A DNA stretch of 64,000 nt from NCBI GenBank assembly GCA_041686355.1, contig JAWLDZ010000006.1, forward strand, positions 1 through 64,000, given 5' to 3'. Below are positions 15,775-23,767 of this stretch, one piece after another; the stretch's first letter is position 1; each line of letters opens with the position of its first letter. The DNA is from DSBN01 sp041686355. GTDB lineage: Bacteria; Spirochaetota; Spirochaetia; DSM-16054; Sediminispirochaetaceae. Below the pieces are notes generated by a model. It had not been told where the DNA came from and did not search any database. It saw only the letters and a list, made by a program, of their open reading frames with translations. A program made the translations under genes and the position numbers.

Positions 15775-17856
15775 TTATTCCCCGTCTTTTGATTCTTCCT
15801 TTGATTTTGCAATTATCTCTTCAGCAATCTTCCCCCGTACAGCTTCGTAGTGATCAAACTCAAGTTCGAAAGACCCAGTACCTGAAGTGAGTGAACGTAA
15901 GTCAATTGCATAGCGCAGCATCTCAGCCTGAGGTACCTCCGCATTTACCTGCATAATACCACCGCCAAGATCCTCCTGGCCGTGTACTCGTCCCCGTTTT
16001 GAACTTAGATCGGACAGTATATCACCAAGGTATTGGTTGTCCACAAAAACCCGCAGGTTCATCATCGGTTCAAGCAGCACAGGTTCGGCCTTTCCAAGAG
16101 CCTCCTTAAGGGCGCCTTTTCCGGCTTGTTTGAATGCCATCTCTGAACTGTCCACTGGGTGCTCTTTTCCGTCGACAATGGTCGCACCAATGTCAACCAG
16201 AGGGTAGCCGGCCATGTATCCTTCTTCCATTCCCTCGCGCAGGCCTTTCTCGATACCGGGCATATATCCCTTTGAAACGGCCTGCCCGCGGATTGCATTA
16301 TCAAAACTAAACTGTTCTCCCCGTTCAAGGGGTCGAATTTCTATTACAACCCGGCCAAACTGTCCGTGACCACCGGTCTGCTTCTTATGAGTGTATTCGG
16401 CGCTCGCAGCTTTGGTAATTGTCTCTCGGTAGGCAACTCTGGGAGTCTTTGTATTGATATCGAGTTTCTGTTTCTCTTTGATACGGTTAAGGATCATATT
16501 GATATGCAGCTCCCCCATGCCGGAAATTACACTTTCCTTCGTTTCCGCATTGAAAGAAACATTGAAAGTGAGATCTTCTTCGGTAATACGGTGGAGAAAA
16601 TCGTTCAGCTTATCTTCAGAATTTCTGTCGGCGGCGATTACTGTAAGTGCATATACTGGATTGGGAAGGGCTAAGGGTTTTAGTCGGATTCGCCGCTCGG
16701 GAGAACAGAGGGTATCATTAGTATGAAGCGATTCTACCTTTGTAATCACTCCGATGTCTCCGGCTACCAGCTCTTTTACCTCATTAAGTTTTCGCCCGTT
16801 GGCTTTAAACACTTTTGAAATTTTTTCCTTCTTATCTTCCCGATAATTTATAGTTTCCGTATCAGCCGACAATACACCGTCAATCACCTTTATAAAGGAG
16901 AGTTTACCGGAAAACTGGTCAATACTTGTCTTAAATACAATACTGCAAAAGGGTTCATCCGGACTAAAGGGCAATTCAAGTTCATTTTCCTCTTTATCAA
17001 AGGCCAATTCTTTATAGGTTGCTGGTGAAGGGGCGTTGTTTATCAGAAAATTGAGAAGTGAAGTCACTCCGTTGTTCAGCTCAGCACTTCCACAGAGTAC
17101 CGGTACTATCTTATTTTCTCTGAGGCCTTCCAACAATCCTCTGCGTATTTCATCTTCAGTAAGCGTTCCCTCTTCAAAGTACTTTTCCATAAGCTCATCA
17201 TCGCCTTCAGCGGCAGACTCGATCATGGTTAACCGATACTCTTGAACCTGTTCCATCATATCAGCAGGTATTTCACTTGGTTGATCCTTGGCAACCTTGT
17301 CATGAACTAGATATGCTTTGTTTTCAATAAGATTTACCACCCCTTTGAAATCGGCACCGCTCCCAATTGGAATTGTCACCGGAACAAAGGTTTTATCGAA
17401 CTTCTCGTTTAAGTCGCTGAAGGTTGTGTCAAAGCTGGCCCTGTCAACATCCAGCCTGTTGATAAACACTGTACGGGGCATCTTTCTGTTATCCAGACGT
17501 CTCCATAGCTTTATTGTTTCAATCTGAACACCAGAACGTGCTCCTACTACCATTAAAGCTGATTCAGCTGCTCGCAGGGTTGCAACAACTTCTCCCACAA
17601 AATCTGCGATGCCTGGGGTATCCATAAGGTTCAATTCATGGTCGTTCCATTCAACATGAGCAAGTGCTGTGTGAATTGAAATTTGCCTTTCAATCTCTTC
17701 ATCCGTATAATCACTTACTGTTTTGCCCGTATCAATTGTCTCGGCTTTGGGAATGACACCACCATTATACAAAATTTGTTCTAATAAGGTGGTTTTCCCA
17801 GTGCCGCTGTGCCCAATGATAGCTACGTTTTTAATGTCAGCGGTGGTAAAACTCAT
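15775..17856 (-). CDS. EF-G-like GTPase (FusA2-type paralogue)
   Basis: A 693-aa translation-factor GTPase with the full EF-G domain set. G1 is GHSGTGKT (15-22) and G3 is DTPG (79-82). Three key positions differ from EF-G: the residue after DTPG, normally the catalytic His, is Ile83; G4 reads NRLD rather than NKxD; and the switch I motif is RQISI instead of RGITI. This is the pattern of the FusA2/EF-G II-like group, whose role is poorly defined. GAAAGGAG precedes the ATG. It lies 85 nt downstream of fusA on the same strand with its own promoter-like sequence. Confidence 0.88.
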   Translation of the reverse strand: MSFTTADIKNVAIIGHSGTGKTTLLEQILYNGGVIPKAETIDTGKTVSDYTDEEIERQISIHTALAHVEWNDHELNLMDTPGIADFVGEVVATLRAAESALMVVGARSGVQIETIKLWRRLDNRKMPRTVFINRLDVDRASFDTTFSDLNEKFDKTFVPVTIPIGSGADFKGVVNLIENKAYLVHDKVAKDQPSEIPADMMEQVQEYRLTMIESAAEGDDELMEKYFEEGTLTEDEIRRGLLEGLRENKIVPVLCGSAELNNGVTSLLNFLINNAPSPATYKELAFDKEENELELPFSPDEPFCSIVFKTSIDQFSGKLSFIKVIDGVLSADTETINYREDKKEKISKVFKANGRKLNEVKELVAGDIGVITKVESLHTNDTLCSPERRIRLKPLALPNPVYALTVIAADRNSEDKLNDFLHRITEEDLTFNVSFNAETKESVISGMGELHINMILNRIKEKQKLDINTKTPRVAYRETITKAASAEYTHKKQTGGHGQFGRVVIEIRPLERGEQFSFDNAIRGQAVSKGYMPGIEKGLREGMEEGYMAGYPLVDIGATIVDGKEHPVDSSEMAFKQAGKGALKEALGKAEPVLLEPMMNLRVFVDNQYLGDILSDLSSKRGRVHGQEDLGGGIMQVNAEVPQAEMLRYAIDLRSLTSGTGSFELEFDHYEAVRGKIAEEIIAKSKEESKDGE

Positions 17857-17888
17857 CGTGTTCTCCTTTCATGAAATTGGGATTATAT

Positions 17889-17917
17889 ACTTTAAAATCA
17901 GATTGGAGAGTTGTCAA
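17889..17917 (-). promoter_or_regulatory. candidate promoter of the EF-G-like gene
   Basis: On the minus strand TTGACA (17917-17912), a 17-nt spacer and TAAAGT (17894-17889), between fusA and the EF-G-like gene. An alternative TATAAT lies 8 nt further on, at poor spacing. Confidence 0.6.
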
Positions 17918-17922
17918 TAAAA

Positions 17923-17940
17923 TAATGGTTTGAACCATTA
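17923..17940 (-). terminator. possible weak terminator of fusA
   Basis: An 8-bp inverted repeat TAATGGTT/AACCATTA with a 2-nt centre directly after the fusA stop, followed on the minus strand by a T-rich stretch. The very small loop makes it doubtful; it could be a protein-binding palindrome. Confidence 0.35.
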
Positions 17941-17941
17941 A

Positions 17942-19978
17942 CTAAAGGCCCCCTTCTTTTTTTGCGAAATGGGAGAACTCCATTCCAAAGGTCCCCCGTC
18001 CCTGGGTTATACTCCGAAGGGCGGTTGAATAACCAAACATCTGGGCCAGGGGAACAGAGGCTCGTACATGTTCCATGGTGGGTTTACTTTCAAGGCTTTC
18101 AATCAAGCCGTTTCGACCGGTTAAGTGGCTCATCACATCGCCAATAAACTCCTTTGGTGCCATTACATCAACATGCATTACCGGTTCCAGCAGTATTGGC
18201 TCTGCTTTCCGGCAGGCAGCATCAAAACCAAGCGAGCCCGCTGCTTCATAGGCAAAACTAGTGGCTGTCTGTTCGTCATATTCAGCATCAACCAGGGTTG
18301 CTTTAATATCAATAGAAGGATAGCCGTACATAATGCCGGAGGAAAAGGCGTTTTTTACTCCTCTTTCTACAGCATCTTGATGTTCTCGGGGCAGCACCTT
18401 CTCATCGATATTACACACATACTGATCACCCTTTCCGCGGGTAAGCGGCTCAACCTTCAGAGTAATTTTCGCATTATTCTCCTTACCGGCAACAATTTTG
18501 TGAAACTCTTCGGTATGAGTGACCGTCTTTGAGATTGATTCACGGTAGGTAACCTGAGGACTACCTATCTTGGCATCAACTTTAAAATCCTTCATAACTC
18601 GTGTTACCAGCACATCCAAATGTAGCTCCCCCATACCGGAAATTATCAACTGCCCGGTTTCTTCGTTTTCTTTCACGATAAACGTGGGGTCTTCCTGCTT
18701 AAGCAACTCTAAGACCTTTTTCAGTTTTGCCTGGTCGGAAATGGTTTTAGGTTCGATGGCCACATGAATTACCGGCTCGGGGAACTGCATCTTTTCTAAT
18801 AGAATCTTTTTTCCTTCCGACCCAATCGTATCTCCGGTTTGTGCAAGCTTAAAACCGACTATCACTGCAATATCACCTGCACTTACCTTTTCCAGGGGTT
18901 CGTTGCGGTTGGAGTGCATCCGGAGTATTCGGTTTACCCGTTCCCGTTTGTTTTTGGTAATATTGTAAATTGCGGTACCCTTTTTAATCTCGCCACGATA
19001 CATTCGTATAAAACTCAATGAACCGGCTTCCCGATCAGCCTGAATTTTAAACACAAGTCCCAGGGGCTGCTCTTTTTCATCGGCCTCAACCACTACCGTC
19101 TCTTCTGTTTTTACATCGATACCATGGATCGGTGGTGCCTCCCAGGGAGAGGGTAGATAATCAAGCACTCCATCCAACAGCGGTTGGACTCCAATGTTTT
19201 TTAAGGATGCACCCACAAATACCGGCACTATGGTTCTATTCAGAGTTTGAGTACGGATTGCCTGCTGCAGCATTTCAACCGGGATATCCTTTCCTTCAAG
19301 ATAAAGGTCGGTAATATCTTCAGAGGTTGCAGAAACAGTATCGATTAAGTGTTCCCGCCATTCCCCGGCCTTGGCTTTCCATTCCTCGGAAATTGGGCTG
19401 CGCTTGACCTCGCTGCCGTAAGAAGTAGCCTCAAAATTTACTTCTTCCATACTCACGAGGTCAATGATGCCATAAAAATCACTCTCCTTGCCCATCGGAA
19501 GGTATAATGGCAGGGGGTTTGCATTTAGTTTTTCGGAAATCTCTTCAACCACTGCATAAAAATCGGCGCCTAGACGGTCCATTTTGTTTATATAGGCAAT
19601 TCGCGGAATCTTATAGTAATCGGATTGATGCCATACTGTCTCCGACTGCGGCTCGACTCCTCCAACCGCACAAAAAATTCCAATAGCACCGTCCAACACC
19701 CGCAGAGATCGTTCCACCTCGGCGGTAAAATCTACATGTCCCGGGGTATCGATAATATTTATTTGACAGTCCTTCCAGAAACAGGTAGTGGCCGCAGAGG
19801 TGATGGTGATTCCACGGTTCTGCTCCTGCTCCATCCAGTCCATCACCGCCTCGCCGTCATCGACCTCACCAATACGGTGACTTTTTCCTGTATAATATAA
19901 AATACGCTCGGTAGTAGTTGTCTTTCCGGCATCAATATGAGCCATGATTCCTATATTGCGCATAAGTTTATGTGCCAT
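17942..19978 (-). CDS. fusA: elongation factor G
   Basis: A 678-aa ribosomal GTPase with intact motifs: AHIDAGKTT near the N terminus, RGITITSAAT, DTPGHVDF with the catalytic His, and NKMD. EF-G drives translocation and, with RRF, ribosome recycling. Spirochaetes commonly carry two EF-Gs that divide these tasks; which of the two this is cannot be decided from the window. The start at 19978 follows AAGGGGA; an earlier in-frame ATG overlaps that site. The upstream region runs into an N gap flanked by an exact 99-bp copy of the gene's 5' end. Confidence 0.93.
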   Translation of the reverse strand: MAHKLMRNIGIMAHIDAGKTTTTERILYYTGKSHRIGEVDDGEAVMDWMEQEQNRGITITSAATTCFWKDCQINIIDTPGHVDFTAEVERSLRVLDGAIGIFCAVGGVEPQSETVWHQSDYYKIPRIAYINKMDRLGADFYAVVEEISEKLNANPLPLYLPMGKESDFYGIIDLVSMEEVNFEATSYGSEVKRSPISEEWKAKAGEWREHLIDTVSATSEDITDLYLEGKDIPVEMLQQAIRTQTLNRTIVPVFVGASLKNIGVQPLLDGVLDYLPSPWEAPPIHGIDVKTEETVVVEADEKEQPLGLVFKIQADREAGSLSFIRMYRGEIKKGTAIYNITKNKRERVNRILRMHSNRNEPLEKVSAGDIAVIVGFKLAQTGDTIGSEGKKILLEKMQFPEPVIHVAIEPKTISDQAKLKKVLELLKQEDPTFIVKENEETGQLIISGMGELHLDVLVTRVMKDFKVDAKIGSPQVTYRESISKTVTHTEEFHKIVAGKENNAKITLKVEPLTRGKGDQYVCNIDEKVLPREHQDAVERGVKNAFSSGIMYGYPSIDIKATLVDAEYDEQTATSFAYEAAGSLGFDAACRKAEPILLEPVMHVDVMAPKEFIGDVMSHLTGRNGLIESLESKPTMEHVRASVPLAQMFGYSTALRSITQGRGTFGMEFSHFAKKEGGL

Positions 19979-20071
19979 TCGGTGTCCCCTTGTTATGTTC
20001 ATTAACTAAAAGTATTTAGGTAGTTACAAGTATATAAAAAAATGTGGAACGTGAAAAGCTATAATTTCTTT
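19973..20071. repeat. 99-bp direct repeat, left copy (assembly overlap)
   Basis: Identical to 20172-20270. It spans the fusA start codon and its upstream region, and abuts the N run. Confidence 0.95.
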
Positions 20072-20171
20072 NNNNNNNNNNNNNNNNNNNNNNNNNNNNN
20101 NNNNNNNNNNNNNNNNNNNNNNNNNNNNNNNNNNNNNNNNNNNNNNNNNNNNNNNNNNNNNNNNNNNNNNN
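20072..20171. other. assembly gap (100 N) between identical flanks
   Basis: Exactly 100 Ns between two identical 99-bp sequences. The gap and one repeat copy are most likely artificial. Confidence 0.95.
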
Positions 20172-20270
20172 TGCCATTCGGTGTCCCCTTGTTATGTTCA
20201 TTAACTAAAAGTATTTAGGTAGTTACAAGTATATAAAAAAATGTGGAACGTGAAAAGCTATAATTTCTTT
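20172..20270. repeat. 99-bp direct repeat, right copy (assembly overlap)
   Basis: Exact copy of 19973-20071. It repeats only the first codon or so of fusA, so it is not a second gene. The sequence after it (20271-20322) is the true upstream region shared by fusA and tRNA-Val. Confidence 0.95.
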
Positions 20271-20322
20271 CCGATAGGAAATCTCTATGGCAGAAGCATA
20301 ATATTTTTTTACATTTGCTGTA

Positions 20323-20351
20323 TTGACACTTTTTTCGCTATTTGATAGATT
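20323..20351 (+). promoter_or_regulatory. promoter of tRNA-Val(TAC)
   Basis: Consensus TTGACA (20323-20328), a 17-nt spacer and TAGATT (20346-20351). The predicted start is about 8 nt before the tRNA, the same geometry as at tRNA-Asn. Confidence 0.8.
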
Positions 20352-20365
20352 CCTTTCAACAGTAC

Positions 20366-20438
20366 GGGTGGTTAGCTCAGTTGGGAGAGCGCCTGCCTTA
20401 CAAGCAGGATGTCACTGGTTCAAGTCCAGTACCGCCCA
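20366..20438 (+). tRNA. tRNA-Val (anticodon TAC)
   Basis: Cloverleaf with acceptor GGGTGGT/ACCGCCC, a D arm with TTAGCTCAGTTGGGAGAG, anticodon stem CCTGC/GCAGG with loop CTTACAA (anticodon TAC), and T arm GGTTCAAGTCC. Discriminator A; no encoded CCA. It is the second valine tRNA in the window and complements the CAC isoacceptor. Confidence 0.96.
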
Positions 20439-20472
20439 TTCTTAATTGCCTATTGCATAACAATTTAGAATT

Positions 20473-20501
20473 AAGCAGCCTTAACCGGGGCTGCTTTTTT
20501 T
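20473..20501 (+). terminator. terminator of tRNA-Val(TAC)
   Basis: Stem AAGCAGCC (20473-20480) and GGCTGCTT (20489-20496) with an 8-nt loop, ending in a run of seven Ts. Confidence 0.88.
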
Positions 20502-20557
20502 GGACCCGTCCAAAAGATTCCTCATTTACAGCTTAAAAGGCACAGCTCATAAGAAAG

Positions 20558-20586
20558 TTGCACCAAATGGAATTCTCCATTAAAGT
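20558..20586 (+). promoter_or_regulatory. candidate promoter giving a leaderless diacylglycerol-kinase-like mRNA
   Basis: TTGCAC (20558-20563), a 17-nt spacer and TAAAGT (20581-20586), with the GTG start codon exactly 6 nt after the -10 box. The gene has no Shine-Dalgarno. Confidence 0.45.
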
Positions 20587-20592
20587 AACAGG

Positions 20593-21687
20593 GTGGACGG
20601 GAAACAAGCCGAGGCTCTAAAAAGTTGTACCTTTCTCATCAATCCGACTAGGCATCCTTCTTCAGTGAGGGCTCTGAAAAAAATCCTTAAAAAACGAACC
20701 TCTGCGGAGATAGTCGAAACCAGCAGCCGGGAAGAGCTACGCAACGAGGTGGTCAAGTTCTGCAAAGGTCCAGGGGAAAATCTTGTTGTCTGGGGCGGTG
20801 ACGGAACCGTCCATGATGCAATCAATGCCATGATGATACATCCCCCTCAAGGGAAAGCCCTCGGTTTTCTGAGGGGCGGCTCCGGTAACGGTATTCAAGA
20901 TTCATATGAAATTCCCTGGAGAATAAGTCATCAAATTGAAACCTATACCAAGAGCGCTGAGAATAGATTTTATGAAGCTGTTGATCTACTGAAGATAGAA
21001 ACAGGGCAAAAAACATTGTACGGACAGCTGATAGGTATTGGTGTTGATGCTGACGTTCTAAGGATAAGAAAGGAACAATTTGTGTCGGCGGCAGACAATG
21101 CTACTGCCGCAGGTATCCGGTTTTACATTGGTGCCGGTCTTAAAGTGCTTAGAACCTTCGATTTTAGAAGGGTAGAGAGTAAGACCATCACTTTTAAGAA
21201 TGGAAAGTATGCAATGAAGGGCGATAGGATCAATGCTGAATATCCGTTCAAATCCCTGGTACGCAGCACAAAATCTACTTTAATTGAAATCGGAACCCGG
21301 CCGTACTATGGAAAACGTTTCAAAATCTGTCCGGATGTTGTCTGTAACGACGGTAAAATGGATGCCTATTTATTTCAATTTGCCAACCATTTTTCAGTTA
21401 TCAGAAATATTTTTTCAATTTGGAACGGCTGGCACGACAGGGTTAATCGGCATTTGATTAAAGCCGGCTCTCCGTTGATTGAGCGTTACGAGGTTGAATC
21501 GACCGTGATCCGGATGGAAAAACCCTTTTCATTCCATGTGGACGGAGAACTGTATCATACTGGTCCTGATGCTGAAATTAGAATTTCGATTATGCCGCAG
21601 GTGGTAAACTTTTTAGTGCCTGAGCACTTTTACCGAAAATTTCACCCCTTCTTCTTTGATGAGGCTGGTGTTCACATCCATAAGTAA
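20593..21687 (+). CDS. diacylglycerol kinase family protein (YegS/DgkB-like lipid kinase)
   Basis: A 364-aa protein with the DAGK catalytic domain. The nucleotide-binding motif GGDGTVHDAIN is near residue 68 and the glycine-rich GFLRGGSGNG follows near 93; the C-terminal half has the family's beta-sandwich with FHVDGELY near the end. It probably phosphorylates a membrane lipid such as diacylglycerol or a sphingoid base; which one is not visible. The start is a GTG with no ribosome binding site but directly after a promoter-like sequence. It is separated from tRNA-Val by a terminator. Confidence 0.85.
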   Translation: MDGKQAEALKSCTFLINPTRHPSSVRALKKILKKRTSAEIVETSSREELRNEVVKFCKGPGENLVVWGGDGTVHDAINAMMIHPPQGKALGFLRGGSGNGIQDSYEIPWRISHQIETYTKSAENRFYEAVDLLKIETGQKTLYGQLIGIGVDADVLRIRKEQFVSAADNATAAGIRFYIGAGLKVLRTFDFRRVESKTITFKNGKYAMKGDRINAEYPFKSLVRSTKSTLIEIGTRPYYGKRFKICPDVVCNDGKMDAYLFQFANHFSVIRNIFSIWNGWHDRVNRHLIKAGSPLIERYEVESTVIRMEKPFSFHVDGELYHTGPDAEIRISIMPQVVNFLVPEHFYRKFHPFFFDEAGVHIHK

Positions 21688-21711
21688 AAGCCTTACAAGT
21701 AAGACAATCTC

Positions 21712-21740
21712 TTTACAGGCAACTATCCAGGCTATATTAT
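21712..21740 (+). promoter_or_regulatory. promoter giving a leaderless yggS mRNA
   Basis: TTTACA (21712-21717), a 17-nt spacer and TATTAT (21735-21740); the ATG at 21747 is 6 nt after the -10 box, where transcription should start. Confidence 0.6.
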
Positions 21741-21746
21741 GTCGAT

Positions 21747-22433
21747 ATGAACGATATAGATAAAAACATTAACAACATACGCACTAGAATCGATGACGCT
21801 GCCAAGAAAGCTGGTCGTTCCGGCAAAGATGTTCAACTCATGGCTGTGAGCAAAACGAAAACCCGTGAGCAGCTGGAGGCGGCCTACAGGGCAGGGCTGC
21901 GCTTGTTTGGAGAAAACCGGGTACAGGAAGCCTACGACAAATATGAGAATTTCTACCCGGATGCACGGCTTCATATAATTGGGCATCTTCAAAGCAACAA
22001 GGCCAAGCAGGCGGTGGAAATTGCCTGTTGTGTTCAATCAATTGATAAGCTGAAAACTGCCCGGGAACTTGAAAAACGCTGCGCTGCAATCGATAAGCAG
22101 ATGGATGTTTTTATGGAGTTCAATACATCGGGGGAGGATTCGAAAAGCGGGTATCTTTCCAAAGATTCCATGTATTCCGATATGGAACAGATAGCATTAT
22201 TTCCGCACCTGCATATCAGAGGCTTAATGACTATCGGCCCCTTTACCGACAACAGTGATGCGATTAGGCGTGCGTTTGCCCAGCTGAAAAGCTATTACGA
22301 AGAGAGCAAAGAACGCTTTCCAGAGCTGCCGATCGAACAACTTTCGATGGGGATGACTTCAGATTTCGAAATAGCAGTAGAGGAGGGTTCCACGATGGTG
22401 CGTATAGGGACAGCACTGTTCGGATCCCGTTAG
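21747..22433 (+). CDS. yggS: YggS-family pyridoxal phosphate homeostasis protein
   Basis: A 228-aa single-domain PLP-binding protein with the alanine-racemase-type barrel. The PLP lysine is Lys36 in MAVSKTK; GENRVQEA, HIIGHLQSNK and LSMGMTSDFEIAV are family signatures. YggS/PLPBP buffers PLP and affects amino-acid and keto-acid pools without a known catalytic reaction. There is no Shine-Dalgarno; the start lies at the predicted transcription start. The next gene follows after 6 nt. Confidence 0.94.
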   Translation: MNDIDKNINNIRTRIDDAAKKAGRSGKDVQLMAVSKTKTREQLEAAYRAGLRLFGENRVQEAYDKYENFYPDARLHIIGHLQSNKAKQAVEIACCVQSIDKLKTARELEKRCAAIDKQMDVFMEFNTSGEDSKSGYLSKDSMYSDMEQIALFPHLHIRGLMTIGPFTDNSDAIRRAFAQLKSYYEESKERFPELPIEQLSMGMTSDFEIAVEEGSTMVRIGTALFGSR

Positions 22434-22439
22434 TCCAGC

Positions 22440-22829
22440 ATGAGGTTAGCGAGGTTACTATTACTGTCCACCCTACTTGCAGCTCTTTTCTTTTCTCCCC
22501 TGTATACCTGGGGACAAAGCGACGAGTATGAGGCTTATAAACCAGAGGAGTTTCCCGAGTGGGCTCACTCTTTAAGAAGGTTTGAAACCATATTTTTCGG
22601 TTCACTGCCCTTTACATTTTTGTTCAGTTCCTTGGGTTTTGATATGTACGCGTACTCTTCCAGCGGCTTTCAGCAAGAGTACTTACCCCTTTTTTTAGGA
22701 ACATCACTGGAGAAGGAAGAATTTAACAGAGATACCAGATGGCAAAAAATAGGAGTAAGTATATCCCTTTCGCTGGTTATAGCGTTGGTGGATTTAATTA
22801 TTGATACACAAAAAAATGCAGAAAACTAA
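22440..22829 (+). CDS. small exported or membrane hypothetical protein
   Basis: I do not recognise this 129-aa protein. It has a signal peptide (MRLARLLLL, hydrophobic to about residue 24, cleavage near WGQS), a second hydrophobic stretch at about 50-66 and a third at about 106-121 near the C terminus (SISLSLVIALVDLII). It probably sits in the inner membrane with a periplasmic loop. It starts 6 nt after yggS and overlaps rluD by 14 nt, so it is co-transcribed with both. The overlap and the clean signal peptide support a real gene. Confidence 0.72.
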   Translation: MRLARLLLLSTLLAALFFSPLYTWGQSDEYEAYKPEEFPEWAHSLRRFETIFFGSLPFTFLFSSLGFDMYAYSSSGFQQEYLPLFLGTSLEKEEFNRDTRWQKIGVSISLSLVIALVDLIIDTQKNAEN

Positions 22830-23751
22830 GCTACATGCACACATAGACGAGCTTGAAGCCGACGGGCTTCGAGCCGATCGGTATATATCGGATTTTCTCC
22901 AACTCTTTCCGCGCAGCCAGATTAAACAACGCGAAGTAGAAATAAAAATTAATGGTCATCCGGCAAAAGTCAGCAAAGCGCTGCATGTGGGGGATGAACT
23001 GGATGTATTCTATATGCCAGAACGCCCGCTTCATATCGAACCGGAGAATATTCCCTTAGATATCATTTACGAAAACGAGCATTGCCTGGTTATAAATAAA
23101 CCACAAGGAATGGTAGTTCATCCGGCAGCCGGGAACTACACTGGGACTCTGGTTCAAGCTTTGCTTTGGTATGTGCCCGAGTTGCAGACTAATTTTGCTG
23201 ATGATCCTCTTCGACCGGGGATAGTCCATCGTTTGGATAAGGATACCTCCGGTATTATCATTGCCGCCAAAACCCCGCAAGCCTTGGATTTTCTCTCGAA
23301 GCAGTTTGTAAATAAAACTTTGTCGAAACACTACCTTGCGATAGTCAAAGGTGTTATCCAAAAACCGCAGGGCAGCATTGATTATCCGATTGCCAGAGAT
23401 CCTTACCATCGTAAACGCTTTACCTGGAAAAGAAGTGATGGCAAGGAAGCTCATACGAAATACCGGGTAATGAGAAATTTTTCTAAGACAAGCTTCGTAG
23501 CCTTAAGCCCAAGCACAGGACGTACCCATCAACTGCGGGTTCACATGAGCTCTCTTGGTCATCCGATTGTTGGAGATTCCCTTTACAGCAGATCCGGCGG
23601 CAGCGGTACATCGTATTCGCTGATGCTGCATGCCTACAAACTAAAAATTAAACTTCCCGGAGAAAAGGAGACTCGCGTCTTCAGAGCGCACTTGCCGGCT
23701 CATTTTCGGAAAGCCCTGATCGAGCTCCGTCCTGGGAAGGGTAACACTTAA
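22816..23751 (+). CDS. rluD: RluD-type 23S rRNA pseudouridine synthase
   Basis: About 311 aa: an N-terminal S4 RNA-binding domain (residues about 10-75; RADRYISDFL) followed by the RluA/RluD catalytic domain with HRLDKDTSG (catalytic Asp141), then the RTHQLRVHMSSLGHPIVGD signature. It should convert uridines of helix 69 of 23S rRNA. The ATG at 22816 lies inside the preceding gene; a TTG five codons earlier is less likely. No strong ribosome binding site is visible, so translation is probably coupled to the upstream gene. Assignment to RluD rather than RluC or RluA rests on the S4 domain and overall pattern. Confidence 0.9.
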   Translation: MQKTKLHAHIDELEADGLRADRYISDFLQLFPRSQIKQREVEIKINGHPAKVSKALHVGDELDVFYMPERPLHIEPENIPLDIIYENEHCLVINKPQGMVVHPAAGNYTGTLVQALLWYVPELQTNFADDPLRPGIVHRLDKDTSGIIIAAKTPQALDFLSKQFVNKTLSKHYLAIVKGVIQKPQGSIDYPIARDPYHRKRFTWKRSDGKEAHTKYRVMRNFSKTSFVALSPSTGRTHQLRVHMSSLGHPIVGDSLYSRSGGSGTSYSLMLHAYKLKIKLPGEKETRVFRAHLPAHFRKALIELRPGKGNT

Positions 23752-23767
23752 GGCTTTATGCACAGCT

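Noticed and set aside
20172..20270. Apparent second fusA start region
   Set aside because: It is an exact 99-bp copy beside an N gap and contains only the start codon and upstream DNA; an assembly overlap explains it.
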